This document shows positions 38,860 through 49,000 of a stretch of 64,000 nt of DNA, one piece after another. Origin of the DNA: Verrucomicrobiia bacterium DG1235 (GTDB taxonomy: Bacteria; Verrucomicrobiota; Verrucomicrobiia; Opitutales; Opitutaceae); the NCBI GenBank assembly GCA_000155695.1, contig DS990592.1, forward strand, positions 687,919 to 751,918, given 5' to 3'. The notes below the pieces were generated by a model. The model had not been told where the DNA came from. It did no database searches and saw only the letters and a list, made by a program, of their open reading frames with translations. Numbering within the stretch: position 1 is the stretch's first letter; every line of letters starts with the position of its first letter. Both the position numbers and the translations under genes were made by a program.

Positions 38860-39264
38860 ATGGAAATATACGTAGGGAACATCTCCTTCGACGCCTCTGA
38901 AGGCGATTTACAAGACGCGTTCGAAGAATTCGGCGCCGTCTCTCAGCTCAAGATCATCACTGATCGCGAAACAGGCCGTTCACGCGGTTTTGCATTCGTA
39001 ACTATGGACAACGCTGAAGAAGCGAACGCAGCGATCGAAGGCCTCAATGGTCGCGATATCGCAGGACGCGAACTTTCAGTTCGTGAAGCAACCCCTCGCG
39101 CTCCTCGCTCTGGTGGCGGTGGATTTGGCGGCGGCGGTCGTGGCCATGGCGGCGGCGGCGGCGGTGGTTACCGTGGCGGCAACGGCGGTGGCGGCGGCTA
39201 CGGCGGCGGAGGTCGCGGTGGCGATCGTCGTGGCGGCGGCGGCGGCGGTTTCCGCGGACGCTAG
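38860..39264 (+). CDS. RRM-domain RNA-binding protein with glycine-rich tail
   Basis: Single RNA-recognition motif at residues 1-78, with RNP2 (IYVGNI) and RNP1 (RGFAFVTM) intact, followed by a tail of Gly with Arg, Tyr and Phe (RGG-like) to residue 134. Such small RRM proteins occur in cyanobacteria, Bacteroidetes and Verrucomicrobiota and often respond to cold. The tail may drive self-association. It is monocistronic with a long leader and a strong terminator. Confidence 0.93.
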   Translation: MEIYVGNISFDASEGDLQDAFEEFGAVSQLKIITDRETGRSRGFAFVTMDNAEEANAAIEGLNGRDIAGRELSVREATPRAPRSGGGGFGGGGRGHGGGGGGGYRGGNGGGGGYGGGGRGGDRRGGGGGGFRGR

Positions 39265-39290
39265 TCCTAGTCTGGAACAGACAAAATTTT

Positions 39291-39326
39291 CGAAGGCTTC
39301 AGCCCGTTTGGGTTGAAGCCTTTTTC
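39291..39326 (+). terminator. Rho-independent terminator after the RRM gene
   Basis: AAGGCTTCAGCCC pairs with GGGTTGAAGCCTT (13 bp with one G-U) around a 4-base loop, followed by TTTTT. It sits between convergent genes, and the stem could serve both strands. Confidence 0.9.
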
Positions 39327-39366
39327 GTATCCGCAGGAATGCGCGGGCAGGGGTCGACGCGGTGCG

Positions 39367-39660
39367 TCAATCGCAGTAGATCTTCCGCAAGGTGGCGATC
39401 AGCGTCTCTATCTCTGGCGAGTCCAGCTTGTAGTAGATGGTCTGCTGTTCGCGGCGGGTGCTCACGATGCCTTGATCGCGAAGTTTCGCCAGGTGCTGGG
39501 AAAGAGCGGACTGACTAAGCTCGACCTCGTCCGATAGATCGTTGACGCAGACTTCTCCCATACCCAGGCGGCAAAGGATGGCCAGGCGCTTCGGATTGGC
39601 CATGGCCTTAAGAGTATCTACAGCCTCCATGAGGGAATCTATTTCTTGGTCTGTTGGCAT
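39367..39660 (-). CDS. ArsR-family regulator, YgaV/BigR (persulfide-sensor) type
   Basis: 97-residue winged-helix repressor. The core (AMANPKRLAILCRLGMGEVCVNDL, LSQSALSQHLAKLRDQGIVSTRR, IYYKL) matches YgaV/BigR/SqrR rather than metal-sensing ArsR: no metal-binding CxC is present. C30 (in AILC) and C96 (in IYCD) align with the two cysteines that form the intramolecular polysulfide bridge in that group; C38 is additional. It is divergent from a small-membrane-protein/RND operon with a palindromic control region, so it most likely represses that operon until reactive sulfur species appear. Confidence 0.88.
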   Translation of the reverse strand: MPTDQEIDSLMEAVDTLKAMANPKRLAILCRLGMGEVCVNDLSDEVELSQSALSQHLAKLRDQGIVSTRREQQTIYYKLDSPEIETLIATLRKIYCD

Positions 39661-39701
39661 GCGTTAATGATGCAAAAGGTTTAGTGTTGCGATAGTGTTT
39701 G

Positions 39702-39739
39702 GCAAGTAAATATTAGAGTTATCTAAAATAAGTACTTGC
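39702..39739. promoter_or_regulatory. Interrupted palindrome in the regulator/efflux control region
   Basis: GCAAGTA (39702-39708) and TACTTGC (39733-39739) are perfect 7-bp outer arms. Inside them TTAGA (39713-39717) and TCTAA (39722-39726) are perfect 5-bp inner arms around GTTA. The element is centred in the 111-bp gap between the divergent arsR-type gene and the DUF2892 gene, as expected for an ArsR-family operator. Confidence 0.6.
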
Positions 39740-39771
39740 TAAATTAGAAAATACTAACTTAAACATTAGCC

Positions 39772-39975
39772 ATGAACATTGATCGCATCGTTTTCGCATT
39801 TGGAGGAACGCTAGTCCTAGTCGGAGTGGCGCTTGGAATTTGGGTTCATCAATACTGGTTCATCCTGCCCGCGTTTGTGGGTCTGAACATGTTGCAGGCT
39901 TCGTTCACGGGGTTCTGTCCTTTGGCGATCATTCTCAAGAAACTGGGAATGAAGAGCGGTTGCGCGTTCGAGTAA
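39772..39975 (+). CDS. Small membrane protein, DUF2892 (YgaP transmembrane-domain type)
   Basis: 67 residues with two hydrophobic helices (about 8-25 and 28-48). The start MNIDRIVFAFGGTLVLVGVALG and the later FTGFCPLAIILKKLG match the membrane domain that follows the rhodanese in E. coli YgaP, here without the rhodanese. C49 and C64 are near the membrane face. First gene of the operon controlled by the divergent YgaV-type regulator; in E. coli ygaV and ygaP are also neighbours. Confidence 0.88.
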   Translation: MNIDRIVFAFGGTLVLVGVALGIWVHQYWFILPAFVGLNMLQASFTGFCPLAIILKKLGMKSGCAFE

Positions 39976-39999
39976 GGATCAGCAGCGAGGATAGATGGG

Positions 40000-40170
40000 A
40001 TGCTTCGATTCGTGGTAACGGTAGGGCTTGGGGTGGCGCTTGGGGCGGTTATGGGCTATTTTGGCCAATGTTCGTCCGGGACTTGTCCGCTGACGTCAAC
40101 TTGGTGGCGTGGAGCGCTCTATGGTGGCGTACTCGGGCTGCTCTTCGCCCTTAGCAAGCCAAGCGTATAG
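40000..40170 (+). CDS. 56-residue membrane protein, DUF6132-like
   Basis: Short gene beginning with ATG at 40000, 24 bp after the DUF2892 stop, with GAGG 9 bases upstream. The peptide starts MLRFVVTVGLGVALGAVMGY, contains GQCSSGTCPLTSTWW (C24 and C29) and a second hydrophobic helix, and stops at the TAG at 40168-40170. The CxSGTCPLTS pattern is one I know from DUF6132 proteins. The next gene follows after 6 bp, so it belongs to the operon. It is short enough to be skipped by gene callers. Confidence 0.8.
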   Translation: MLRFVVTVGLGVALGAVMGYFGQCSSGTCPLTSTWWRGALYGGVLGLLFALSKPSV

Positions 40171-40176
40171 ATTTTT

Positions 40177-41499
40177 ATGATACACTTAATTTTTAGAAGG
40201 CTCGTTTGGACGGTAGTTGTACTTGCAGGGACTGTCGTTATGCAGGCACAGCCTTGGACTTTGGGGCGAGCGATTGAGGTTGCTCTTGAAAACAGTCCAG
40301 ACGGCCGCGTGGCTCAGGCCCGAATTGCAGGCGCCGAGGCAATGCTCGACGAAGCTAGATCTTATGGTCTTCCCCAAGTGTCATTGAAAAGTAGCTACAC
40401 GCAAACGGATAGCCCAATGATGGCTTTCGGTTCTATACTCAATCAGCGGGCTTTTGACTTCGGTCTCGATTTTAACAATCCAGGCACGATCGATAATCTT
40501 AATGCCACTGCGACGGTCGGAATTAACTTATATTCCGGCGGGCAAGTATCGGCGGGTAAGCGAGCGGCTGAGGCCGGAGTGAGCGCTGCTGGTTTCGACG
40601 AAGCGGCGACGAGGCAGCAGCTTACGGCCCAGACGGTAAAGGCCTACCTCGACATTCGCAAGGCGGGTGAAGCGGTTTCGGCCGTGGATGCCGGCGTGAA
40701 GGCGTATGAGGCTGCGGTATCCAATGCTCGTCTGCGCTTCGATGCCGGACAGGTCCTTAAGTCGGACTTGCTCAGCCTAGAGGTCAAGCTCGCTCAAACG
40801 AAGGAGCAGCTCGTGGAGGTCCAGCACTTTCAGCGCTTGGCTCGCCGGGCATTCGCTTTTGTACTCGGGCTTCCAGCCAATGGAGCGGAGATCGAGTTGG
40901 TCGAGGAGGATGAAGCTTTGGATCGTATCGTGGAACCGGATACGCTCGACTACAGTGAACGGCCCGAGCTTCAGGCATTGAGGGAGCGGGAAGTCGCGGC
41001 AGAGCAGATGCGAGTCCTTGCATCGGGAGGTCGGAAGCCACGTGTGATGGGATTTGCCAGCTATCAGTATGACCATGGCTGGGAAACGACGGAGGGCGCC
41101 GATTCCTGGCTGGCGGGGGTTTCGGTGAACCTGGATGTTTTTAATGGTGGGAAATCCGAATCCAAAATAAGGCAGGCAGAAGCTCAGCTGTCCGAGCTTC
41201 GCGAATACATTAGAAAAGCGGAACTGGGTATTGGGCTAGAGGTGGAGCAGGCTCGGCTTGCCGTTGAATTAGCTAAAGACAGGGTTGCGGTAGCAGAACT
41301 CGCACTTGCTCAGGCAGAGGAAAGCGCGTCGTTGAGTCGATCACGGTTTAAGGAAGGCGCATTGCTTACGGCGGAGTTGATCGGTGTGGAGAGTCGATTG
41401 ATGGAGGCACGGATGCGACGAGCAGTTGCTTTAGCGGACAAGACGATAGTCATTGCCCAGCTTCGCAAGGCGGTAGGTGTATCTCCACTACAAGACTGA
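40177..41499 (+). CDS. TolC-family outer-membrane efflux protein
   Basis: 440 residues with a signal peptide ending near MQAQ. Two TolC-type repeats: LENSPDGRVAQARIAGAEAMLDEARS near residue 37 and SERPELQALREREVAAEQMRVLASG near residue 255. Unlike the first pump's channel it has no lipobox. It is followed after 25 bp by the adaptor gene. It forms the outer-membrane exit of the second RND system. Confidence 0.92.
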   Translation: MIHLIFRRLVWTVVVLAGTVVMQAQPWTLGRAIEVALENSPDGRVAQARIAGAEAMLDEARSYGLPQVSLKSSYTQTDSPMMAFGSILNQRAFDFGLDFNNPGTIDNLNATATVGINLYSGGQVSAGKRAAEAGVSAAGFDEAATRQQLTAQTVKAYLDIRKAGEAVSAVDAGVKAYEAAVSNARLRFDAGQVLKSDLLSLEVKLAQTKEQLVEVQHFQRLARRAFAFVLGLPANGAEIELVEEDEALDRIVEPDTLDYSERPELQALREREVAAEQMRVLASGGRKPRVMGFASYQYDHGWETTEGADSWLAGVSVNLDVFNGGKSESKIRQAEAQLSELREYIRKAELGIGLEVEQARLAVELAKDRVAVAELALAQAEESASLSRSRFKEGALLTAELIGVESRLMEARMRRAVALADKTIVIAQLRKAVGVSPLQD

Positions 41500-41524
41500 T
41501 TTTAAAAGTTAAGACTTTCGAAAG

Positions 41525-42565
41525 ATGAAGAATCAATTTTACCAAAGAAGAGTGGCTGTTCTAGCCCTACTAGCAGGTATCGCATTGAGCGGTTGCTCGC
41601 GTAGCGACACTGGGACGGAGACGGCTTCTCGTCCGGCTTTGCCTGCAGTGGAAGTAAAAGTCGAAAAGGCGGTTGGGCAGGAGCTCCCGGCGTTAATTCA
41701 CGTTACCGGAGTAGTTCGGGCCAGTGAGCGGGCTAGCATCGCTCCTAAGGTCATGGGGACTATCAGCGCCTTTCCGGTAGACTTGGGGCAAAGGGTAAAG
41801 TCGGGAGACTTGCTTGTGAAAATAGAGGCGGCGGAGATTAGCGCGAAGGTTTTGCAGGCGGAGGCTCAGCTAAAGCAGGCCAGTCGGGATCTTGCCCGCG
41901 AGGAATCGCTGCTGGAAAAGGGAGCTAGCACTTCTGAAATCGTGAAGAATCTTGCGGATCGAGTAACGATCATGACTGCGATGGTCGACGAGGCTCGAGT
42001 GATGCTAGGCTATACTGAGATACGGGCTCCTTTCGACGGCAGGGTTGCTCGAAAATTTTCTGAAGTTGGAAGTCTTTCCGCTCCGGGCATGCCATTGCTG
42101 GAGCTGGAGGGCGATGGGGATTTCGAAATAGAGGCAGGGGTGCCGGAATCGCTGATCGCGGGACTGGAAGTTGGGGCTGCCTTTCCCGTGCAGTTGCCGT
42201 CGAGCAAAGGTAGCTTCGAAGCAACATTGAAGGAAGTTTCTTCCGCGTTCGATTCGATCAGCCGTACGGTTACTGCTCGTTTCGCAATCCCTGCTGCAGT
42301 CGAGGCAAGGGCAGGGCAATACGCTCGGCTCACCTTGAGCGGGGAGTTCCGACCAGCGGTTCTCGCTCCCGTCGAATCCGTTTCGAAGTACGGACAAATG
42401 GAGCGCGTATTTGTGGTTGAGGGTGGAATCGCGAAGCTGCGTCTGGTGAAGACCGGAGCGGCTCGAGACGGGAATGTCGAAATCGTGTCAGGCTTGACTG
42501 CTGGAGAGACTGTGGTCCTCGATCCGCCTGTCTCGCTTCGAGATGGCCAGCCATTGAAACTCTAA
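41525..42565 (+). CDS. RND periplasmic adaptor lipoprotein
   Basis: 346 residues with a lipoprotein signal ([14 protein letters not shown]). Lipoyl half-motifs [30 protein letters not shown] and [20 protein letters not shown] flank a shorter helical hairpin than in AcrA. Beta-barrel and membrane-proximal domains follow. It is encoded between the TolC-type gene and the pump gene, 13 bp before the latter. Confidence 0.92.
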   Translation: MKNQFYQRRVAVLALLAGIALSGCSRSDTGTETASRPALPAVEVKVEKAVGQELPALIHVTGVVRASERASIAPKVMGTISAFPVDLGQRVKSGDLLVKIEAAEISAKVLQAEAQLKQASRDLAREESLLEKGASTSEIVKNLADRVTIMTAMVDEARVMLGYTEIRAPFDGRVARKFSEVGSLSAPGMPLLELEGDGDFEIEAGVPESLIAGLEVGAAFPVQLPSSKGSFEATLKEVSSAFDSISRTVTARFAIPAAVEARAGQYARLTLSGEFRPAVLAPVESVSKYGQMERVFVVEGGIAKLRLVKTGAARDGNVEIVSGLTAGETVVLDPPVSLRDGQPLKL

Positions 42566-42578
42566 GAGATTCAAAAAA

Positions 42579-45500
42579 ATGGATACGAACAATCAGGGAT
42601 TCGCAGGCAGGCTTGCCGCAATGTTCATCGAGTCGAAGCTCACGCCTTTAGCGGTGGCGGCTTCCTTATTGCTCGGACTATTTGCGGTATTGATGCTCCC
42701 TCGCGAAGAGGAGCCGCAGATCAAGGTTCCGATGATAGACGTCATGGTTGGGATGCCAGGGGCGACCGCTGCGGAGGTAGAGAATCGAGTCACGCGCCCG
42801 ATGGAGCAGCTGCTTTGGGAAATTCCGGATGTCGAGTATTTGTACTCCACCTCTAGTCCAGGCGGCGCGATGGTGATCGTTCGATTCGTGGTGGGGACGG
42901 ATTTAGAAACTGCGCTCGTGCGGTTGAATCAGAAATTGCAGACGAATTTTGACCGGATCCCGCAAGGCGTGACGCCTCCGTTGGTGAAGCCTCGAGGGAT
43001 AGACGACGTGCCGGTGCTTGCTCTGACTTTTCACAGCAAAGTTTACGATCACCTGATACTTCGCCGCATCGCGGCTCAGGTGCAGGATGAGGTGAAGTCG
43101 ATTTCGAAGGTGGCGGAGACGACACTGATCGGGGGAACGAAACGGCAGATCAAGGTGCAGCTCGATCCGCAGGCCTTGGCTTCGCGGAATCTGTCGGCCT
43201 CCTACCTTTTGCCGATGCTTCAGCAATCAAACGTGCAGGCACATGCCGGAGCTCTGACGAGCGCGAACAGCGAAACCCTTCTGCAGACGGGCAAGTTTTT
43301 CGAGAACGCGGAAGATGTGGGTAATGTGGTGGTCGGCGTATTTGAGGGTCGTCCGATTTATTTGCGCGATGTAGCGACGATTCTCGATGAGGCGGAAGAG
43401 CCTGACAATTATGTTCTGTATGGTTCTAAGGTGGCAGACGAGCAAGCGGCCGTTACCTTGAGTCTAGCCAAGCGGGCGGGGTCCAGCGCGGTCGATGTTG
43501 TTGAAGACGTTATCAAGAAAGTGGATACGCTCAAAGGCGTGGTTATTCCTTCTGATGTCGAGATCTCGGTGACTCGAGACTATGGCGCGACCGCTAGCGA
43601 AAAGTCCAACGAGCTGCTTTTGCACATGGGAATCGCCGTTTTCGGCGTAGCTGTGTTGATACTGCTTTTCCTAGGTTGGCGTGAGTCACTGGTCGTGATG
43701 CTGGCAATCCCGGTGACGCTCGGTCTGACCCTGTTGATATTCTTTCTTTATGGATACACGCTCAACCGCATCACGCTATTCGCCTTGATCTTCTCGATCG
43801 GCATACTGGTCGACGATGCGATTGTGGTTGTTGAGAATATCGTTCGCCACATCGGGCTTAAGAATCCGCAACGCAAGGGACTCACTCAGATCGCGATAGA
43901 AGCGGTGGACGAGGTCGGGAATCCGACGATCCTGGCGACTTTGGCGGTAATCGCAGCGGTGTTGCCAATGGCTTTTGTAAGCGGGCTCATGGGTCCTTAC
44001 ATGCGGCCTATTCCAGTTGGTTCGAGCGCGGCTATGCTGTTTTCGCTGTTGGTTGCATTTGTGGTAACGCCGTGGGCGGCATTGAAAGCTCTCAAGGGGC
44101 ATCATTCCTCGAAAGAAAAGGGTCACGCCAAGCAGTATGTGGATGCGCCGATCCGAGAAGAGGAAGAGGATGCGGACGCAATCGCTAGCAACTGGTTCAC
44201 GCGGCTGTATATGGGGATCATGCATCCAATGTTGGAGCACCGCTCGCTGCGTTGGGGGTTCTTGCTGGTCATCTCACTGTTGACCGTAGGTTCAATGGCG
44301 CTTGTTGGCATCGGAGGGGTTAAGGTGAAGATGCTGCCGTTCGACAACAAGTCGGAGTTTCAGGTGATTTTGAATACGCCCGAGGGAACGACTTTAGAGG
44401 AGACAACGCGGATTGCCCGCGAGATGGCGGCAAGCTTTCGCGACGAGCCAGAAGTGTTGGACTATCAGGTATACGCCGGCACGGCCTCGCCTTTTAATTT
44501 CAATGGGCTGGTGCGTCACTACTTCATGCGTCGGGGCTCGAATGTCGCGGATATACAGGTTAACTTGCTGCCGAAGCACGATCGAGACGCCCAGAGCCAT
44601 GATATTGCGAAGCGTATCCGTCCACGCCTTACGGAAATCGCCGATAGGTATGGAGCAGTGGTCGCGGTCGCGGAAGTTCCGCCAGGTCCGCCGGTATTGC
44701 AAACTCTGGTTGCGGAGATCTATGGACCGGATGAGGAGGCTCGCCTGAAACTAGCGGAAGCGGTGCGGGAGGTTTTCCGCAATACCGATGGAGTCGTCGA
44801 TATCGACTGGTACGTCGAGGAACAGCAGCCCAAGACGGTATTTAAGATCGACGAGGAAAAGGCGGCGCTCCATGGGATCACTGAGGCGGCGATAGCGCGA
44901 GCGATACAGATTGGATCGCTTGGATTTCCAGTCGGCTTGGCGCATGACGCCGATGAACGCGAGGATGTGAACGTATTGCTCGAACTGCCACGTTCTTCAC
45001 GTTCTCACGCTCAAGATCTGTTGGCGTTGCCGGTGCGTTCTGAGATGAATCCGCAGGCTCCGCTGGTGCCTCTGCGTGAGCTTGTGACAGTCGAAGAATC
45101 AGTAGGCGAACGGAACATTTATCACAAAAACCTGATGAACGTGACTTATGTTACCGCCGATGTGGCAGGGGTGATCGAGAGTCCTGTTTACGCGATTCTC
45201 AAGATGAACAAAGACTTGAAGAAACTACTGGGAAAAGACTTTGGTGGCACTGCCGAAGGGGTGAAAATCTATAACGCGTCGATGCCCTTCAGTGATGCGG
45301 AGCCTTCGATGAAGTGGGACGGCGAGTGGCAGGTGACGATAGAGGTGTTTCGCGATCTTGGTTTAGCGTTCGGTGCGGTATTAATCATAATCTACATGTT
45401 GATGGTTGGTTGGTTTAAGAGTTATGCGACTCCCCTGATCGTGATGACGGTTATTCCGTTTTCGTTAGTTGGAATATTGCCTGGGCATTGGGGACTGGGG

Positions 45501-45830
45501 GCCTTTTTCACCGCTGCCTCAATGATCGGATTTATGGCCGGAGCAGGTATTGTCGTTCGCAACTCTATAATTTTGGTAGACTTCATCGAGTTAAGGCTGA
45601 GTCACGGTCGGACCTTGAAGGAAGCCTGTGTCGAGTCGGGAGCAGTACGATTCAGGCCGATGATGCTAACTGCGCTTGCGGTAGTTGTAGGTGGAATCGT
45701 GATACTGGCGGATCCGATTTTTCAGGGACTTGCGATATCGCTGCTATTTGGTGCAATCGCCTCGCTGTTGATCAGTCCGCTGGCAGTGCCATTGATCTAT
45801 TATATGAGCCACGCTAAGAGAGGTGATTAG
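42579..45830 (+). CDS. RND transporter, inner-membrane subunit
   Basis: 1083 residues. TM1 lies near 26-43 ([20 protein letters not shown]) and is followed by the [15 protein letters not shown] and [17 protein letters not shown] motifs. The proton-relay pair is in TM4 ([13 protein letters not shown]). The central extension contains a charged cytoplasmic loop ([14 protein letters not shown]) between TM6 and TM7. The PREEEP/PGA form marks a branch distinct from AcrB and from the other pump in this window; relatives are often encoded with DUF2892 proteins. The substrate is unknown; an oxidised or polysulfide-type sulfur compound is inferred from the regulator. Confidence 0.9.
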   Translation: MDTNNQGFAGRLAAMFIESKLTPLAVAASLLLGLFAVLMLPREEEPQIKVPMIDVMVGMPGATAAEVENRVTRPMEQLLWEIPDVEYLYSTSSPGGAMVIVRFVVGTDLETALVRLNQKLQTNFDRIPQGVTPPLVKPRGIDDVPVLALTFHSKVYDHLILRRIAAQVQDEVKSISKVAETTLIGGTKRQIKVQLDPQALASRNLSASYLLPMLQQSNVQAHAGALTSANSETLLQTGKFFENAEDVGNVVVGVFEGRPIYLRDVATILDEAEEPDNYVLYGSKVADEQAAVTLSLAKRAGSSAVDVVEDVIKKVDTLKGVVIPSDVEISVTRDYGATASEKSNELLLHMGIAVFGVAVLILLFLGWRESLVVMLAIPVTLGLTLLIFFLYGYTLNRITLFALIFSIGILVDDAIVVVENIVRHIGLKNPQRKGLTQIAIEAVDEVGNPTILATLAVIAAVLPMAFVSGLMGPYMRPIPVGSSAAMLFSLLVAFVVTPWAALKALKGHHSSKEKGHAKQYVDAPIREEEEDADAIASNWFTRLYMGIMHPMLEHRSLRWGFLLVISLLTVGSMALVGIGGVKVKMLPFDNKSEFQVILNTPEGTTLEETTRIAREMAASFRDEPEVLDYQVYAGTASPFNFNGLVRHYFMRRGSNVADIQVNLLPKHDRDAQSHDIAKRIRPRLTEIADRYGAVVAVAEVPPGPPVLQTLVAEIYGPDEEARLKLAEAVREVFRNTDGVVDIDWYVEEQQPKTVFKIDEEKAALHGITEAAIARAIQIGSLGFPVGLAHDADEREDVNVLLELPRSSRSHAQDLLALPVRSEMNPQAPLVPLRELVTVEESVGERNIYHKNLMNVTYVTADVAGVIESPVYAILKMNKDLKKLLGKDFGGTAEGVKIYNASMPFSDAEPSMKWDGEWQVTIEVFRDLGLAFGAVLIIIYMLMVGWFKSYATPLIVMTVIPFSLVGILPGHWGLGAFFTAASMIGFMAGAGIVVRNSIILVDFIELRLSHGRTLKEACVESGAVRFRPMMLTALAVVVGGIVILADPIFQGLAISLLFGAIASLLISPLAVPLIYYMSHAKRGD

Positions 45831-45865
45831 CTGAAGAGTCTTTATGGGTTCGTTTTCATAGCACG

Positions 45866-45897
45866 AGGCCGTCCTTTTGATTAGGGCGGCCTTTTTT
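45866..45897 (+). terminator. Rho-independent terminator of the second RND operon
   Basis: AGGCCGTCCT pairs with AGGGCGGCCT (10 bp with one G-U) around a 7-base loop and runs into six T, 36 bp after the pump stop. Confidence 0.9.
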
Positions 45898-45941
45898 GTC
45901 GCTAGAAATCGTAAAAAATCAGGGAACCCCCGTTTTATGAT

Positions 45942-45955
45942 TGCACTAGTGTGCA
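45942..45955. promoter_or_regulatory. Palindrome upstream of the 1154-residue gene
   Basis: TGCACTAGTGTGCA contains the perfect 8-bp palindrome CACTAGTG and TGCA at both ends, about 80 bp before the GTG start. It could be an operator for an unknown regulator; nothing else supports it. Confidence 0.3.
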
Positions 45956-46034
45956 TCTTAATGAGACAAGAAATCAAGGCGGAGAGAAGCTGACGGAACA
46001 GCCTCTGCCTCGTAACCCCTAACGTCTTACGCCC

Positions 46035-49000
46035 GTGAAAGCAATTGAGCTAGAGAGAGAGCAGAGAGTATCAGAAGCGCACCGTGTCGCGAAAACCGCT
46101 AGCGGCCAGTTTGTAGAGCGAGATGGCGAGGTCTTTTACGCGATAGATGACGTGGACGGGATGCCTCCCTTTCTGGTGAATTTGGTGAGCTCTTTCGACC
46201 ATTGGATGTTTGTAGCCAGCAATGGTGCGGTAACAGCCGGCCGGAAGGATCCGGACAACGCCTTGTTTCCCTATGTGACTCAGGACAAGCTCTTTGATTC
46301 CGCGAATGTGACTGGTAATCTGACGCTCGTCTGGGTCGCGGATGAACGCAGATCCTGGCTGTGGCAGCCGTTTTCGCTTGGAGAGACACGAGGGGAAGCA
46401 AAGCGGACGCTGTACAAAAACGTGCTTGGCACCAAGATTGTCTTCGAGGAAAGCCTTGTCGATACGGGGATTACTTTCCGCTATCAGTGGAGTTTCAGCG
46501 CAGAGTTTGGGGTGGTTCGAAAGTCTGAGCTAGTAAATGAAGGCAAAGGAAAACTGCGTATCCGAATTTTGGATGGTTTGCAGAATCTTTTGCCCTACGG
46601 ACTGGATCAAACCTTCGTAAATCAATTCAGCAATTTGGCTGACGCGTACAAGAAAAGCGAGTTGCTCGAAAAAGAGCAGCTAGGAATCTATTATCTCAGC
46701 TCTATCCCAACAGACCGAGCGGAACCCAGCGAAGGCCTGAAGGCGACGATCGCCTGGTCGCCGGAAGAGGGTGTCGAGTCGGTGCTTTTGTGCAGTGAGC
46801 AAGTAGACCGCTTCAAGCGCGGGGAAAGCTTGGAGAGGGAAACGGACCGGAGAGGGCGGCGGTGTTCCTATTTGTTGGAAAAGCGCTTTGAGCTTGAGAG
46901 CGGAAGCAAGCGAAACTGGCATATCGTGGCGGACATCAATCAAGATGCGGTGGCGATAGAGGCATTGCGTGAAAAGTTGAATACAGGTTTGGGTATAGAG
47001 GAGAGAATAGCTGAAGAAGTGCAGCGCAACTCCGACGAGCTTCGCAGGAAGATTGCTGCGGCGGACGGACTGCAGTCCAGCGAACACTTGATGCGCGACG
47101 TGAGGCATCAGTCGAACGCCTTGTTTAACATCATGCGCGGGGGCGTTTTCAATGATGCCTATCGGATTGAATTGAGCGATTTTCGCTCTTACTTGAAGGC
47201 GGCGAATCGCGGTCTACTAAAATTGGTTGATGAGGGACTCAAAGGTCTAGAAGGAACGGTTGCGCGAGCTGAGTTGATTGACTGGGTAGACGAGAGGGGC
47301 GACAGCGATCTCTCTCGCCTCGCTCGCGAGTACCTGCCGTTGACATTTAGCCGTAGACATGGAGATCCAAGCCGCCCGTGGAATCGATTCTCGATTGAGA
47401 CCCAGGACGAAGAAGGAAACCCCGTGCTCGCTTACCAAGGGAATTGGCGCGACATTTTTCAGAACTGGGAGCCGCTCGGGTATTCGTTTCCCGAATACTT
47501 GGAAGGCATGGTTGGCCGTTTCCTAAATGCCTCGACAGCAGATGGCTACAATCCTTATCGGCTCGCTCGGGTAGGATTTGACTGGGAAACAATCGAACCT
47601 GACGAACCGTGGTCGAACATTGGGTACTGGGGCGATCACCAGATCGTTTACTTGCTTAAGCTCCTTGAAGCGCAAGAACGTTTTTATCCCGGGGCTCTAT
47701 CGAGTGGTTTAGGCGAAAGACGCTACGTGTATGCGCACGTTCCCTACAGAATTTTGGGATTTGAGGAGGTGCTTGCCAGTCCGAGATCCTCTGTGGTGTA
47801 CGATGATGACGCCGCGGATACATTGATTGAACGTTCCTCCCGAACCGGGGAAGACGGCAAGCTGCTCCACTCGAAGGATGGCGAAATCGTTCGCGCATCT
47901 TTGATTGAGAAGCTTCTTGTTCCACTGCTGGCAAAGCTTTCGAACTTCGTACCCGGAGGCGGAATTTGGATGAATACCCAGCGTCCAGAATGGAACGATG
48001 CGAACAACGCCCTCGTAGGTTATGGTGTTTCAGTGGTTACGCTTTGCTATACGCATCGCTACATCGATTTTCTGATACGGATCTTGGAGGACGCCGATCC
48101 TGATAGTGATCACTCAATGGATCAAATGATCGTGAAGCAAATGCTCGAGCAGGCGGCTTGCTTTGACGAGATTTCGGACAAGTTGGAGAGCGGCTTCGAT
48201 GGAAAGTCTAGATTCTCGATGATGAGGAGTCTTGGAATGTCAGCGACCGCTTACCGCGAGGAGCTCTATGAAGGAGGGCTTGGCGCCAAACTTCAGAAAT
48301 GTTCGAACAAGTCGGTTTTGGATTATCTGAAGCTAGCGAAAGGGCATATTGCTGCTTCGATCGAATCGAATCGCCGCGATGACCCTTTGTATCACTCCTA
48401 CAATCTCTTGAAGATCGACGTTCCGAATCGGTCAGTAGAATTGGATCGTTTGCCCGTAATGCTGGAAGGGCAGGTCGCAGCTTTAAGCTCAGGGTGCATC
48501 GGCGCTGAAGACGCGATGGGGCTGATCGAGGGGCTCCCCGCGAGTCAACTTTACCGGGAAGATGTGAACAGCTACACGCTTTATCCTGACAAGCAGTTGC
48601 CGCGTTTTCTTGAGAAGAACCGAGTAGACGCGACAGGGGTTAAGAAGCTCGCGTTTCTCTTGGACATGATTGAACGGGGAGATAGCAGGATAATAGCTCA
48701 AGATGCGCAGGGAAACTATCGTTTCAACGGCTCGCTCAAGAATAGCGGCGATTTGATTAAGGTCATAGACTGTATTCAGAAAGACGGCACGTTTGAACTT
48801 ACCGAGACGGAAAGAGCAGGTTGCGTCGAATTGTTCGAGGAATGCTTCGACCACAGGCGCTTCCTTGGTCGTTCCGGAACCTTTTTCGCTTATGAAGGGT
48901 TGGGGAGCATCTATTGGCACATGGTTTCCAAGCTTGTGTTGGCAATTCAGGAAAACGCTTTCGCCGTATTCGAGGCGAAGGGTGATGAAGCGGCGTTTCG

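Noticed and set aside
39840-40154. 104-codon frame between the DUF2892 and TolC-type genes
   Set aside because: It overlaps both the DUF2892 gene and the 56-codon gene in another frame, and its peptide has no membrane or family pattern.
45942-45955. NtrC-type site (TGCAC...GTGCA)
   Set aside because: The half-sites are too close together, and no -24/-12 sigma-54 promoter was found.
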